From NCBI GenBank assembly GCA_002320245.1, contig DCKD01000089.1, positions 3,027-51,872 on the forward strand: 48,846 bases of DNA, given 5' to 3'. Origin of the DNA: Lachnospiraceae bacterium UBA1683 (lineage in GTDB: Bacteria > Bacillota > Clostridia > Lachnospirales > Lachnospiraceae). Shown here piece by piece: positions 25,074 through 33,855 of the stretch (the first letter of the stretch is position 1; every line of letters begins with the position of its first letter). Position numbers and translations under genes: made by a program. The notes beneath the pieces were generated by a model. That model worked only from the letters and a program-made list of their open reading frames with translations, had not been told where the DNA came from and ran no database searches.

Positions 25074-26003
25074 TTACTGAATTATTGTTCCGGCTTTGCC
25101 GTGTACACCGTCTTTTACTTTCTCAAGGGAGGTAATTAACGCGTTGCGTCCCTCTCCTTTTTCAATGAATTCAACAGATGCCTTGAACTTCGGATACATA
25201 TTGTAAATTCCGAAATGCCCTTCATCCATGTAAGCCTTTGCCTGCTCAACGCTGATTGTGCCGAGTTTTTCTTCTGTCGGCTCTCCGAGATTAATGCAGA
25301 CCTGTTCAACGCTTGTCAGGATTATGAGCATATCTGCATCGACACCTTCTGCAAGTTTTCCGGCAGTCAGGTCTTTTTCAATCACTGCACTGGCGCCCTT
25401 CAGGCGGTTGTCCTGCTCCAGAACCGGAATACCGCCGCCGCCGCAGGCAATGACAACCTGACCGGCATCCAAAAGTGCATTAATTGCATCCAGTTCTACG
25501 ATTTTAACCGGATTTGGTGCGGATACGACACGCCGATATCCTTTTCCAGGCTCTTCAATAACATAATTGCCTTTTTTCCGCTCCTCGGCAGCATCTTCCG
25601 CGCTCATATAACGGCCGAGTACTTTTGTCGGTGTGTAGAAAGCCTCATCGTAAGGATCTACCACGACCTGCGTCAAAACTGTGCTGACGGTGCGGTAGAG
25701 CCCACGGTTCAAAAGCTCTTCCCGGATTCCATTCTGCAGATCGTAACCGATGTAGCCCTGACTCATGGCAGAACATACGGACATTGGGGCAGATGTATAA
25801 TTGTCGTGTGTCTTTCCGAACTCATTCATCGCAGTGTGAATCATGCCAATCTGAGGGGCATTACTGTGTGTGACAGCAACCTGATATCCCTCTTCAATCA
25901 GGTCCGCAATTGATTTTGCTGTTTTGGCTACGGCAATTTTCTGCTCCGGCAATGTGGTGCCGAGTGCTCTATGGCCAAGTGCGATAACCGCTCTTTTTTT
26001 CAT
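25074..26003 (-). CDS. arcC: Carbamate kinase
   Basis: 309 residues, the usual length. Amino-acid kinase fold motifs are present: VIALGHRAL at the N-terminus, VTHSNAPQIGM, VVSAPNPVKIVE, VIACGGGGIPV, AVIEKDLTAGKLAEGVDADMLIILTSVEQVCIN and FGIYNMYPKFKASVEFIEKGEGRNALITSLEKV. It transfers phosphate from carbamoyl phosphate to ADP. The usual N-terminal GGNAL reads LGHRAL, a small deviation. No arcA/arcB neighbours are present, so it may serve purine, allantoin or agmatine pathways encoded elsewhere. GGAGGAA precedes the ATG. Confidence 0.93.
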   Translation of the reverse strand: MKKRAVIALGHRALGTTLPEQKIAVAKTAKSIADLIEEGYQVAVTHSNAPQIGMIHTAMNEFGKTHDNYTSAPMSVCSAMSQGYIGYDLQNGIREELLNRGLYRTVSTVLTQVVVDPYDEAFYTPTKVLGRYMSAEDAAEERKKGNYVIEEPGKGYRRVVSAPNPVKIVELDAINALLDAGQVVIACGGGGIPVLEQDNRLKGASAVIEKDLTAGKLAEGVDADMLIILTSVEQVCINLGEPTEEKLGTISVEQAKAYMDEGHFGIYNMYPKFKASVEFIEKGEGRNALITSLEKVKDGVHGKAGTIIQ

Positions 26004-26094
26004 GTCTGATTCCTCCGTTTCGCATATATCATGAGAAATATATGTTGATTAAATGCTTTCTTTCATAATAAATTGTCAGAAAGAAAAATGCAAT

Positions 26095-26122
26095 ACAAAT
26101 TGAGCTAAAATCTGCTATAATA
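26095..26122 (+). promoter_or_regulatory. Possible promoter of the ABC exporter operon
   Basis: TATAAT lies near 26117, with a weak TACAAA about 16 bp upstream. It is in the only gap between arcC (minus) and the exporter genes (plus). Confidence 0.35.
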
Positions 26123-26217
26123 TTTGTTGCGGTTCGATGGTGAGGGTAAAATTCCTTTTGTCTCAACATCATAAAGAGCAGAAACCGAAATGGATTATGG
26201 GCGTTAGGAGGAAGACG

Positions 26218-27981
26218 GTGAGAAAGTTACTCATTTATTTGAAGGATTATAAGAAGGAAAGTGTCATTGGTCCGCTGTTTAAATTACTGGAAGCGACATT
26301 TGAGCTGATTGTACCGGTTATTATGGCACATATTATTGATGTGGGGATTAGGAACAGGGACATCCCTTATATATGGAAAATGGGAGCGGTGCTTGTGCTG
26401 TTTGGCGTACTCGGGCTGAGTTGTTCCCTGCTGGCACAATATTTTGCGGCGAAGGCGGCAGTCGGCTTTGGGACAGAGCTGCGGCATGATTTATTCCGCC
26501 ATATTGAAAACCTGTCTTATGCGGAGGTAGACCGGGCAGGGAGTGCCACGCTGGTTGTGCGGATGACCAGTGATGTGAATCAGGTGCAGTCGGGGGTCAA
26601 TCTGGTACTGCGTCTGTTCCTACGTTCCCCGTTTATTGTGGTCGGCGCACTTGTCATGGCATTTACGATTAACTGGAAAGCTGCGCTTGTGTTTGTTGTG
26701 ACGGTGCCTTTGCTTGCACTTGTTATTTATGCAATTATGATTCTTACGATTCCATTATACAAAAAGGTGCAGAAGGAGCTGGACGGGGTGATGCTGGCAA
26801 CGAGGGAAAATCTTTCCGGTGTCCGGGTAATCCGTGCATTTTGCACACAGCAGTCAGAGAGGGGTAATTTCGAAGAGAAAAGTAATATTCTGATGAAAAT
26901 GCAGATGCTTACAGGCAGGATTTCCGCGTTGCTCAATCCAGTGACTTATGTGATTGTGAACGCCGGAATTATCGCAGTTGTCTGGCTTGGCGGAATACAG
27001 GTAAATGTGGGCGGTATGACACAGGGCGAGGTGATTGCGCTTGTCAATTACATGACGCAGACATTGCTTGCGCTTGTCGCACTGGCGAATCTGATTATTA
27101 CATTTACGAAAGCACTGGCATCTGCCGGGCGGATCAATGAAGTGTTTGCAATGCAGCCGGGCATTACAGACGGTGCCGCGGCCATTGATGCGGGCGGAAG
27201 GGCGGATACGGCTGCAGGCATGTCAGATGCACCTAAAATTGAGATGAAGGATGTAACCTTTTGCTATCAGGGCAGCAAAGAACCGGCGTTGGAGAAGATT
27301 ACGTTTTCGGTGAAGCAGGGAGAGACCATTGGGATTATCGGCGGAACCGGTTCGGGCAAGTCTACACTGGTAAATCTGATTCCGAGATTTTACGATGCAA
27401 CAGAGGGCAGCGTCTATGTGAACGGTGTAGATGTGAAGAGTTATAAAGTGGAAACACTGCGGGGGAAGATTGGAATTGTTCCTCAGAAGGCGGTGCTGTT
27501 CCATGGTACGGTTCGCGATAATATGCGGATGGGAAATGAAACCGCAGGCGATGGGGAAATCCTGGCTGCATTGAAGACGGCGCAGGCATTGGAGATTATT
27601 GAGCAGAAACCGAATGGGCTGGATACGGTGCTGAGCGAAGGGGGAAAAAACCTTTCCGGCGGGCAGCGGCAGCGGCTTACGATTGCGCGTGCCCTGGTCC
27701 GAAGACCGGAAGTGCTGATTCTGGACGACAGCGCCTCGGCGTTGGATTTTACGACAGATTCCAGGCTGCGTAGGGCAATCGCACAGGAAAAGGGCGAGAT
27801 GACCGTGTTTATCGTGTCACAGCGGGCGTCCTCCCTGTTGCATGCGGACCGGATTATCGTGCTGGATGACGGGGAGATGGCGGGATACGGAACCCACGCG
27901 GAACTTTTGGAAACATGTGAGGTTTATCGGGAAATCTGCTATTCACAGCTTTCAGGAGAGGAGGTGCAGGCAAATGCATAA
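26218..27981 (+). CDS. ABC exporter half-transporter, degenerate-site subunit
   Basis: 587 residues from a GTG at 26218 with AGGAGG ending six bases upstream; an upstream in-frame ATG at 26137 has no such site. It has six membrane helices (about 15-300) and an ATPase domain with Walker A GGTGSGKST, signature NLSGGQRQRLTIARAL, and Walker B LILDDSASALD, where the catalytic Glu is replaced by Asp. This is the usual pattern for the degenerate partner of a heterodimeric exporter (BmrCD/TM287-288 type). Its stop overlaps the start of the partner by 8 bp. Confidence 0.9.
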   Translation: MRKLLIYLKDYKKESVIGPLFKLLEATFELIVPVIMAHIIDVGIRNRDIPYIWKMGAVLVLFGVLGLSCSLLAQYFAAKAAVGFGTELRHDLFRHIENLSYAEVDRAGSATLVVRMTSDVNQVQSGVNLVLRLFLRSPFIVVGALVMAFTINWKAALVFVVTVPLLALVIYAIMILTIPLYKKVQKELDGVMLATRENLSGVRVIRAFCTQQSERGNFEEKSNILMKMQMLTGRISALLNPVTYVIVNAGIIAVVWLGGIQVNVGGMTQGEVIALVNYMTQTLLALVALANLIITFTKALASAGRINEVFAMQPGITDGAAAIDAGGRADTAAGMSDAPKIEMKDVTFCYQGSKEPALEKITFSVKQGETIGIIGGTGSGKSTLVNLIPRFYDATEGSVYVNGVDVKSYKVETLRGKIGIVPQKAVLFHGTVRDNMRMGNETAGDGEILAALKTAQALEIIEQKPNGLDTVLSEGGKNLSGGQRQRLTIARALVRRPEVLILDDSASALDFTTDSRLRRAIAQEKGEMTVFIVSQRASSLLHADRIIVLDDGEMAGYGTHAELLETCEVYREICYSQLSGEEVQANA

Positions 27982-29704
27982 TGAAGAAACGAAGAAAGTG
28001 TTTTTACTCATCCGCCCTTATATGCATTATCTGATTTTATCATTGATATTTGCTGCGGTTTCTGTTGCATTGACACTGTATGCACCGATTCTGACCGGAG
28101 ACGCCGTTGACCTTGTCATCGGGAAGGGACAGGTGGATTTTGCCGGAGTATTCTATATCTTAAAGAAACTGGCAATTGTGATTGTGCTGACGAGTCTGGC
28201 GCAATGGCTGATGAATCTGTGTAATAATACGATTACCTATCGGGTTGTAAAAGATGTGCGGACGAAGGCATTTGCCAAATTGCAGATTCTTCCGCTGAAA
28301 TATATCGATTCCCACCAGTATGGCGAGACAATCAGCCGGATTATCACAGACGTAGAGCAGTTTTCCGATGGGCTGCTGATGGGATTTTCCCAGTTGTTTA
28401 CCGGTGTTGTCACGATTTTAGGAACACTTGTATTTATGTTGTCAATTAATGTGAAAATATCACTGGTCGTGATTCTGATTACTCCGGTGTCGCTGTTTGT
28501 GGCAAGCTTTATTGCAAAACGGACTTATACGATGTTCAAGGCGCAGTCGGAGACGCGCGCGGAAATGACGTCTCTTGTAAATGAGATGGTAGGAAGCCAG
28601 AAAGTGGTTCAGGCATTCGGATATGGAAACAAGGCGTTGCAGCAGTTCGATGAAATCAACCGAAGATTGCAGAAGGTCAGCTTGCGTGCCATTTTCTTCT
28701 CATCCATCACGAACCCCAGTACCCGGTTTGTTAATGGTCTTGTGTATACGGGGGTGGGAATCACGGGTGCATTCAGTGCGATGAACGGGTTGATTTCTGT
28801 TGGACAGTTATCCTGTTTCCTGAGTTATGCGAACCAGTACACGAAACCATTTAACGAGATTTCCAGTGTCGTTACAGAGCTACAGAATGCGATGGCATGT
28901 GCGCGGAGAGTTTTTGATTTTATCGAGGAGGCTCCGGAGATGCCGGATGCGGAAAATGCCGTCATTCTGGAGCAGGCGGACGGGAATCTCGAACTGGAAG
29001 ATGTGTCCTTTTCTTACCGGACGGAAGTTCCGTTGCTGCAGCATTTGAATCTGAAAGTAAAGCCGGGACAGAAGATTGCAATTGTTGGTCCGACGGGATG
29101 CGGAAAGACAACGCTGATTAATCTGTTGATGCGGTTTTATGATATTGATGCGGGACGGATTATCGTTAGCGGACGGGAAGTGCGCGGAATTACGCGTGAC
29201 AGTCTGCGGGCGAATTTCGGAATGGTATTGCAGGAAACATGGCTGAGGTCGGGGACTGTTGCGGAAAATATCGCATATGGGAGACCGGATACGCCGATGG
29301 AAGAAATTATCGCTGCGGCAAAAGCGGCACATGCACATAACTTCATCCGCAGGATGCCGCAGGGGTATGACACCGTCATTAAGGAAGAAGGCGGCAACCT
29401 CTCACAGGGACAGAAACAGCTCCTTTGTATCGCCAGAGTCATGCTGAATCTGCCGCCGATGCTGATACTCGATGAGGCAACCTCGTCCATTGACACCCGG
29501 ACAGAAATAAAAATCCAAAAAGCCTTTTATCAGATGATGGAGGGAAGAACAAGCTTCATTGTGGCACACCGCCTGTCCACCATCCGGGAGGCAGACGTAA
29601 TCCTTGTCATGAATGAGGGAAATATCATTGAGCAAGGGACTCACGAGGAACTCCTTGCCAGAGGCGGATTTTACACAAAGTTGTATGAGAGTCAGTTTAT
29701 GTAA
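27974..29704 (+). CDS. ABC exporter half-transporter, canonical subunit
   Basis: 576 residues from the ATG at 27974 (GGAGAGGAGG upstream). Six helices (about 15-310), Walker A GPTGCGKTT, signature NLSQGQKQLLC, and Walker B LILDEATSSID with the catalytic Glu. The altered LSQGQ signature fits the degenerate composite site of a heterodimer. With the preceding gene it should export drugs, lipids or peptides; no substrate is shown by the sequence. No regulator gene is adjacent. Confidence 0.9.
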   Translation: MHNEETKKVFLLIRPYMHYLILSLIFAAVSVALTLYAPILTGDAVDLVIGKGQVDFAGVFYILKKLAIVIVLTSLAQWLMNLCNNTITYRVVKDVRTKAFAKLQILPLKYIDSHQYGETISRIITDVEQFSDGLLMGFSQLFTGVVTILGTLVFMLSINVKISLVVILITPVSLFVASFIAKRTYTMFKAQSETRAEMTSLVNEMVGSQKVVQAFGYGNKALQQFDEINRRLQKVSLRAIFFSSITNPSTRFVNGLVYTGVGITGAFSAMNGLISVGQLSCFLSYANQYTKPFNEISSVVTELQNAMACARRVFDFIEEAPEMPDAENAVILEQADGNLELEDVSFSYRTEVPLLQHLNLKVKPGQKIAIVGPTGCGKTTLINLLMRFYDIDAGRIIVSGREVRGITRDSLRANFGMVLQETWLRSGTVAENIAYGRPDTPMEEIIAAAKAAHAHNFIRRMPQGYDTVIKEEGGNLSQGQKQLLCIARVMLNLPPMLILDEATSSIDTRTEIKIQKAFYQMMEGRTSFIVAHRLSTIREADVILVMNEGNIIEQGTHEELLARGGFYTKLYESQFM

Positions 29705-29708
29705 CAGT

Positions 29709-29830
29709 CTAGTGAGTGCACTGTCTCATTCTCAGGTACGCTATTTGGCGGAATGTGTATGAGACAGTACACTAGTGTACAGAGAGAAACGCAGAATGCA
29801 CAAGGGTTATTGCAGCAGACTGCGTTTTTT
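29709..29830 (+). terminator. Two hairpins after the ABC exporter operon
   Basis: The first hairpin pairs CTAGT...ACTGTCTCAT with ATGAGACAGT...ACTAG (29709-29775). The second pairs AACGCAG (29788-29794) with CTGCGTT (29820-29826) and is followed by TTTT; it is the likely terminator. Confidence 0.7.
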
Positions 29831-29907
29831 CGCTGTATATGGCGCTCTGCCGTCGGAGAGAATTTCGAGGGGATTCGAGCTGCGCGGATGGACTGCTGAG
29901 AGTATTA

Positions 29908-30282
29908 TCAGAATTTCATACTTTCATGTTCCTTCCTGATTTCCTCAAAGCATTCCGTGGCGTTCCAGAATTGGTTGGTTGGTGTGAGGATTGCTTTGTA
30001 AGGAAACGGTCCGGCACCGCATTTTCTCAGGGCGGCAAGGACCTGATTCAGTCTCGCATCGTTAAAGAAGGCGAAGACAAACATGGTATCCGGCAGCTCA
30101 TCGCCGTCATAGACGCCTTCGGCAGGTTCAAGTTCCTTCAGCCCGGCAAGGTAACCAAGCGGTTGATTATAATCACATTTCTCCACTTTTTTTAAGCGCA
30201 CTTTCAGTGGGAAAAGTGCCAGTTCTATTTTTAATTTCGTGTCCCGGTCCGGAACGTTAAACACCAGAATACTTTCTTTCAA
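29908..30282 (-). CDS. DUF3783-family protein
   Basis: 124 residues starting at a TTG (30282) with GGGAGG eight bases upstream; no ATG is suitably placed. MFVFAFFNDARLNQVLAALR and YKAILTPTNQFWNATECFEEIRKEHESM match the small DUF3783 proteins of Clostridia. Function unknown. It is monocistronic with one of the dispersed repeats just upstream. Confidence 0.8.
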   Translation of the reverse strand: MKESILVFNVPDRDTKLKIELALFPLKVRLKKVEKCDYNQPLGYLAGLKELEPAEGVYDGDELPDTMFVFAFFNDARLNQVLAALRKCGAGPFPYKAILTPTNQFWNATECFEEIRKEHESMKF

Positions 30283-30307
30283 AATAAAATCCTCCCTTTT
30301 GATTTCT

Positions 30308-30466
30308 ATGATTACGGATTGTTCCGCTGCGTTGCAGCTTCCACAATCCTGCCCCGCATTCGGAATTCGTGGAGCATCCGCTCTACTTCTTCCTCATGTG
30401 GGGGGCGTCATAAAGCCATACTCCCACTTATGTGCAGGCACAACGTGTGAGATGGATTTTGACGCT
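30308..30466. repeat. ~160-bp dispersed repeat, copy A
   Basis: Starts ATGATTACGGATTGTTCCGC and ends GATTTTGACGCT. It is about 90% identical by eye to copy B, which follows after one base, and to inverted copy C at 31161. Internal landmarks shared by all copies are GCTGCGTTGCAGCT, CATTCGGAATTCG, CTTCTTCCTCATGTG and ATACTCCCACTTA. Confidence 0.9.
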
Positions 30467-30467
30467 T

Positions 30468-30627
30468 ATGATTACGGATTGTTCCGCTGCGTTGCAGCTC
30501 CCACAATCCTGCCCTACATTCGGAATTCGCGGAGCCTCCGCTCCACTTCTTCCTCATGTGGGGGCGCGTCATAAATCCATACTCCCACTTATGTGCAGGC
30601 ACGGCGTGTGAGATGGATTTTGACGCT
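30468..30627. repeat. ~160-bp dispersed repeat, copy B (tandem)
   Basis: A direct tandem copy of A. On the minus strand it encodes a short conserved frame (MTRPHMRKKWSGGSANSE) also partly open in copy C; this may be chance. It ends with GTAATCA, complementary to the TGATTAC that opens copy C. Confidence 0.9.
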
Positions 30628-30719
30628 GTAATCAAGACATATTGTAACGTTTTTTTCGGAAATTGCAAGGTGCAAAGTGCATATAATAATAACTACGAAG
30701 GCAGTCGGAGGGCTGAGAT

Positions 30720-30974
30720 ATGAGATTATGTGAGCTGCGGGAAAAAGAAGTAATTAATTCGTGTGACTGCAAACGTCTGGGATGCGTGGTGGATATTGAT
30801 TTGAATCCATGCGATGGCAGGATTGAGGCGATTATACTTCCGGGACCGGGAAAAATATGTGGATTTTTTGGGACAGACTGCGAATTCATTATTCCGTTTG
30901 AATGCATCCGGAAAATTGGTCCAGATATTATTCTTGTGGAAATTCAGGAAGAAAAATTCCTGAAAAAAATATGA
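30720..30974 (+). CDS. YlmC/YmxH-family sporulation protein
   Basis: 84 residues. MRLCELREKEVINSCDCKRL, VVDIDLNPCDGRIEAIILPG and PFECIRKIGPDIILVE are typical of the PRC-barrel-like YlmC/YmxH family in sporulating Firmicutes. Role unclear, with links to sporulation. It stands alone between dispersed repeats. Confidence 0.88.
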   Translation: MRLCELREKEVINSCDCKRLGCVVDIDLNPCDGRIEAIILPGPGKICGFFGTDCEFIIPFECIRKIGPDIILVEIQEEKFLKKI

Positions 30975-30980
30975 ACTGTT

Positions 30981-31105
30981 CAGAGCCAAGCAAATTCATA
31001 CAAAATGTGTGATGAATGCTTGCATCCGTGAACACATTTTGTATGAATTTATTTGGCGGATACGCCACACCGAGAAAATGCATAGCATTTTCGAGGCTGG
31101 CTCTG
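30981..31105. repeat. 125-bp cloverleaf-like palindromic element
   Basis: An outer stem CAGAGCCA (30981-30988)/TGGCTCTG (31098-31105) encloses three hairpins: a perfect 19-bp stem (30992-31010 with 31032-31050), TGGCG-GATA-CGCCA (31054-31067), and GAAAATGC-ATA-GCATTTTC (31074-31092). No protein is encoded. It could be a MITE-like insertion, a REP-like element or a structured RNA at the 3' end of ylmC. Confidence 0.7.
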
Positions 31106-31160
31106 GATAGTTACAAAAATATAAAGACAAACATAAAATAATTGTGATATACTAACTGTA

Positions 31161-31324
31161 TGATTACAGTGCCAAAAGCCATCTCACACGTCGTGCCTGC
31201 ACGTAAGTGGGAGTATGGATTTATGACGCGCCCCACATGAGGAAGAAGTGGAGCGGAGGCTCCACGAATTCCGAATGTGGGGCAGGATTGTGGGAGCTGC
31301 AACGCAGCGAAACAATCCGTAAGT
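31161..31324. repeat. ~160-bp dispersed repeat, copy C (inverted)
   Basis: The reverse complement of copies A and B, from TGATTAC to CAATCCGTAA, ending about 54 bp before nrdR. It may contain or displace the nrdR promoter. Copies B and C face each other around ylmC and the cloverleaf element. Confidence 0.9.
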
Positions 31325-31377
31325 AGTTTTGACACTTTAATCACTGTATTCAATGAAGAAGAAAGGCGGAATAAACT

Positions 31378-31827
31378 ATGAAGTGTCCATATTGTGGTCA
31401 TCCGGATACAAGAGTCATTGACTCCAGACCGGCGGAGGATAATAATTCCATTCGAAGAAGACGCTCCTGTGATGAGTGCGGAAAGCGATTTACAACGTAT
31501 GAAAAAGTGGAGACGATTCCGCTGATTGTTATCAAAAAGGATAATAACCGGGAGCAGTATAACCGGATGAAGATTGAGAACGGTATCCTGCATGCGTGCT
31601 ACAAGCGCCCGGTTTCGGCAGAAAAGATTAAGGAAACTGTGGATGAGATTGAGCTGGAGATATTTAACCGGGAAGAAAAAGAAATTCCAAGTTGCGAGAT
31701 AGGAGAGATTGTTATGGAGAAGCTAAGGGGGCTTGACCCGGTAGCCTATGTAAGATTCGCGTCGGTATACCGCGAATTTAAAGATGTGAGTACATTTATG
31801 GAGGAACTGAAGAAATTCCTGAAGTAG
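31378..31827 (+). CDS. nrdR: Transcriptional repressor NrdR
   Basis: 149 residues. The zinc ribbon has C3, C6, C31 and C34 (MKCPYCGHPDTRVIDSR, SCDECGKRFTTYE), and the ATP-cone domain follows (PLIVIKKDNNREQYNRMKIENGI). NrdR senses adenine nucleotides and represses ribonucleotide reductase genes. GAAAGGCGG precedes the ATG. It ends with the usual short C-terminus. Confidence 0.97.
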   Translation: MKCPYCGHPDTRVIDSRPAEDNNSIRRRRSCDECGKRFTTYEKVETIPLIVIKKDNNREQYNRMKIENGILHACYKRPVSAEKIKETVDEIELEIFNREEKEIPSCEIGEIVMEKLRGLDPVAYVRFASVYREFKDVSTFMEELKKFLK

Positions 31828-31868
31828 AGTATGATTTTGATGGTTTCAGGGAATAGCCTGTATCCTGA

Positions 31869-32171
31869 TGTGTCCGCGGTACGGAGGAATGGTATCCCGC
31901 AGGACATGGGCAAAAGATAAAGTTATTTGCAACAGTGATGAGCCGTAAAATATGGGTACGGCAATGGGGCGTCCGGAATCTGAATGATTTTGCACGCACG
32001 CGTTGCCCTGCCGTCTGCTAAGGAGGGCAGCCGGATAACCTGTATTTTACGGTTCATTGGTTTCCTTAAGTGGGGAAGGACCGTGTGGTATCTTGTACGT
32101 TTAAGGAAGCCAATGGAGAGGAAATACTACGGCTGCCAGTCAATGAAACAATCGGCGGAATAATCACTTGA
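31869..32171 (+). pseudogene. Possible decayed small gene
   Basis: One frame runs from 31869 to a TGA at 32169-32171 with only two internal stops. It contains protein-like segments such as KIKLFATVMSRKIWVRQW and CTFKEANGEEILRLPVNE. The second recalls small YVTFE-type membrane-anchored DUF2500 proteins, but the match is weak. A 15-bp hairpin (CATTGG...CCAATG) lies inside. It abuts the ABC pseudogenes and may be part of the same deletion-ridden remnant. Confidence 0.35.
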
Positions 32172-32477
32172 CAAGGAAACAGATTGAGACATTCCTTCGT
32201 GTAACTACTCCGCTGTTTATGATTCTGGAAGTGCTGTTAGAGACGATGATACCGTTTTTGATGGCATCCATTATAGACAAGAGAGTAAATGCGGGCGGTA
32301 TCGGACATTTTTATTTTTTATTATCCGCCATGCAACCGGATATTTCCAGCAGGCATTTCCGAAGTACGATGAGCTGAACATGAGGAATTGCTGCAAAGCA
32401 ATGAAATTTACCGTGAAGTGTATGAATACCAGACACAAGGCGGCGGAGATTTTGATGAAAACGGAGGTGAGGCATAA
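32168..32477 (+). pseudogene. ABC exporter subunit 1, collapsed by internal deletions
   Basis: The N-terminus (about 50 codons: LEVLLETMIPFLMASIIDKRVNAGG) is joined, across a frame change, to a short membrane-domain piece (YFQQAFPKYDELN) and then to the C-terminal end (HEELLQSNEIYREVYEYQTQGGG, ending DENGGEA). The ATPase domain is missing. An intact protein would be about 580 residues. The stop overlaps the start of the next remnant (TAATG), preserving the operon layout. Confidence 0.85.
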
Positions 32478-33139
32478 TGGCTGGACCGATGGGACGCGGA
32501 CCGAGAGGACCGAAACCGAAAGTGAAAAATCCGGGGAAACTGTTGGCACGTTTGACGGGGGATGTTTTCAGGGACTACAAGTTTCATTGTATCATTGTGC
32601 TGCTCCTGATTTTTGTGGGCGTCATTGCGAATGTGCAGGGAACTTTGTTTATGAAAAACCTGATTGATGATTATATTACGCCGTTTTTGCTGTCAACAGA
32701 TACGCCGGACTTTTCGCCGCTGGCACACGCAATCGGAAGGGTTGCAGTATTTTACGGGGGTGGCGTTATTTCTACATATATATACAACCGGGTTATGGTA
32801 AATGTAACACAGGGAACACTGCGTAAATCGACATGATATCCCCATGTGCATGTGTGTCAAAATATTTAACCGGAAGCTTTTTTCGTGGAGCAGCAGGTGA
32901 ATCTGGGAAATGTGAACGGATATATTGAAGAAATGATGAACGGGCAGAAGGTTGTGAAAGTATTTGTCATGGCAATGGCGGGCGCAGAGCGTATCTTTAA
33001 ACTGATGGATGAGAAGGTTGAAACGGATGATGGATATGTAACGCTTGTCAATGTGTTGGAGGAAGATGGCACATGGAAGGAAAGTGAGACACGTACCGGC
33101 CGCTGGGAGTTGTATACCGGAAATGCAATAAGCGCATAA
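32477..33139 (+). pseudogene. ABC exporter subunit 2, collapsed by internal deletions
   Basis: The start MAGPMGRGPRGPKPKVKNPG and first two membrane helices are intact (about 115 codons), then a stop follows. A second piece (FVEQQVNLGNVNGYIEEMMNGQKVVKVF) continues in another frame and is fused to AGAERIFKLMDEKVETDDGYVTLVN from the later linker. The nucleotide-binding domain is gone. Both subunits decayed through several deletions of hundreds of bases rather than point mutations. Confidence 0.88.
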
Positions 33140-33156
33140 TCGCAGAAGAGGACAGA

Positions 33157-33209
33157 TTGTTAACTCACATTAAAAACTGGTTGACAATCCACTCTTTTGC
33201 ATATATACT
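33157..33209 (+). promoter_or_regulatory. BirA-type operator overlapping the bioY promoter
   Basis: TTGTTAAC (33157-33164), 15 bp, GTTGACAA (33180-33187) matches the biotin repressor operator pattern of Firmicutes (TTGTTAAC-N15-GTTAACAA) with one change. TTGACA in the right arm serves as a -35 box with TATACT 17 bp downstream (33204-33209). Biotin-bound BirA would therefore block transcription of bioY. Confidence 0.85.
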
Positions 33210-33306
33210 TTTACATCGTAAGGGTTCTCCTCAGCGTACAAGGGACAACCGTGCTGCCCGTTGTCCACTGAGGGGATTGATAAAAAAGGAATGGAGGAAA
33301 CATATC

Positions 33307-33855
33307 ATGAAACATTCAAAAATATCAGTGCAGGATATATGCAGTGTCGCAATTATGGCGGCGATTACGGTTGTGATGGCGCAAATTTCAATTCCGATGC
33401 CGATGGGAGTCCCAATGACGATGCAGACATTTGCAGTGACGCTTGCCGGTGTGATTCTTGGCTCTAAAAAGGGAGGACTGTCTATCCTGGTGTATATCCT
33501 GCTCGGGGCAATCGGTGTTCCGGTATTTGCAGGATTCAGCGGAGGAATCCAGAACCTGATTGGTCCGACGGGAGGATTTATTATCTCATTCCCGATTATG
33601 GCTTACATCATTGGTCTTGGAGTCGAGATGCGTAAGAAAAAAGGGATGTTCGTTCTGATGCTGGTTGCCGGAACCGTCCTGAACTATGTAATAGGCGTTG
33701 CAATGTTCTGTGTTATAATGAACAGCTCTGTTATGACTGGAATTACAGCGTGTGTTCTGCCGTTTATTCCGACAGCAATCATTAAGGCGGTTGTGGCGGC
33801 GGTTCTTGGACTTCAGATTCGCAGCAGACTGGGAGCGGCATTACAATGGGTATAA
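33307..33855 (+). CDS. bioY: Biotin ECF transporter S component BioY
   Basis: 182 residues from the ATG at 33307 with GGAGG 9 bp upstream; the longer frame upstream is not preferred. It has six membrane segments with the BioY blocks ITVVMAQISIPMPMGVPMTMQTFAV, LLGAIGVPVFAGFSGG and GPTGGFIISFP. It binds biotin and works with a shared ECF energising module encoded elsewhere. It overlaps the next gene by 10 bp. Confidence 0.95.
   Translation: MKHSKISVQDICSVAIMAAITVVMAQISIPMPMGVPMTMQTFAVTLAGVILGSKKGGLSILVYILLGAIGVPVFAGFSGGIQNLIGPTGGFIISFPIMAYIIGLGVEMRKKKGMFVLMLVAGTVLNYVIGVAMFCVIMNSSVMTGITACVLPFIPTAIIKAVVAAVLGLQIRSRLGAALQWV

Noticed and set aside
30239..30574. 111-codon plus-strand frame across the tandem repeats
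   Set aside because: It is made almost entirely of the repeated sequence and overlaps the DUF3783 start; repeat-derived artefact.
31850..31900. CCGCGGTAC segment as part of a T-box leader
   Set aside because: The conserved T-box sequence is not present on either strand and no amino-acid gene follows.
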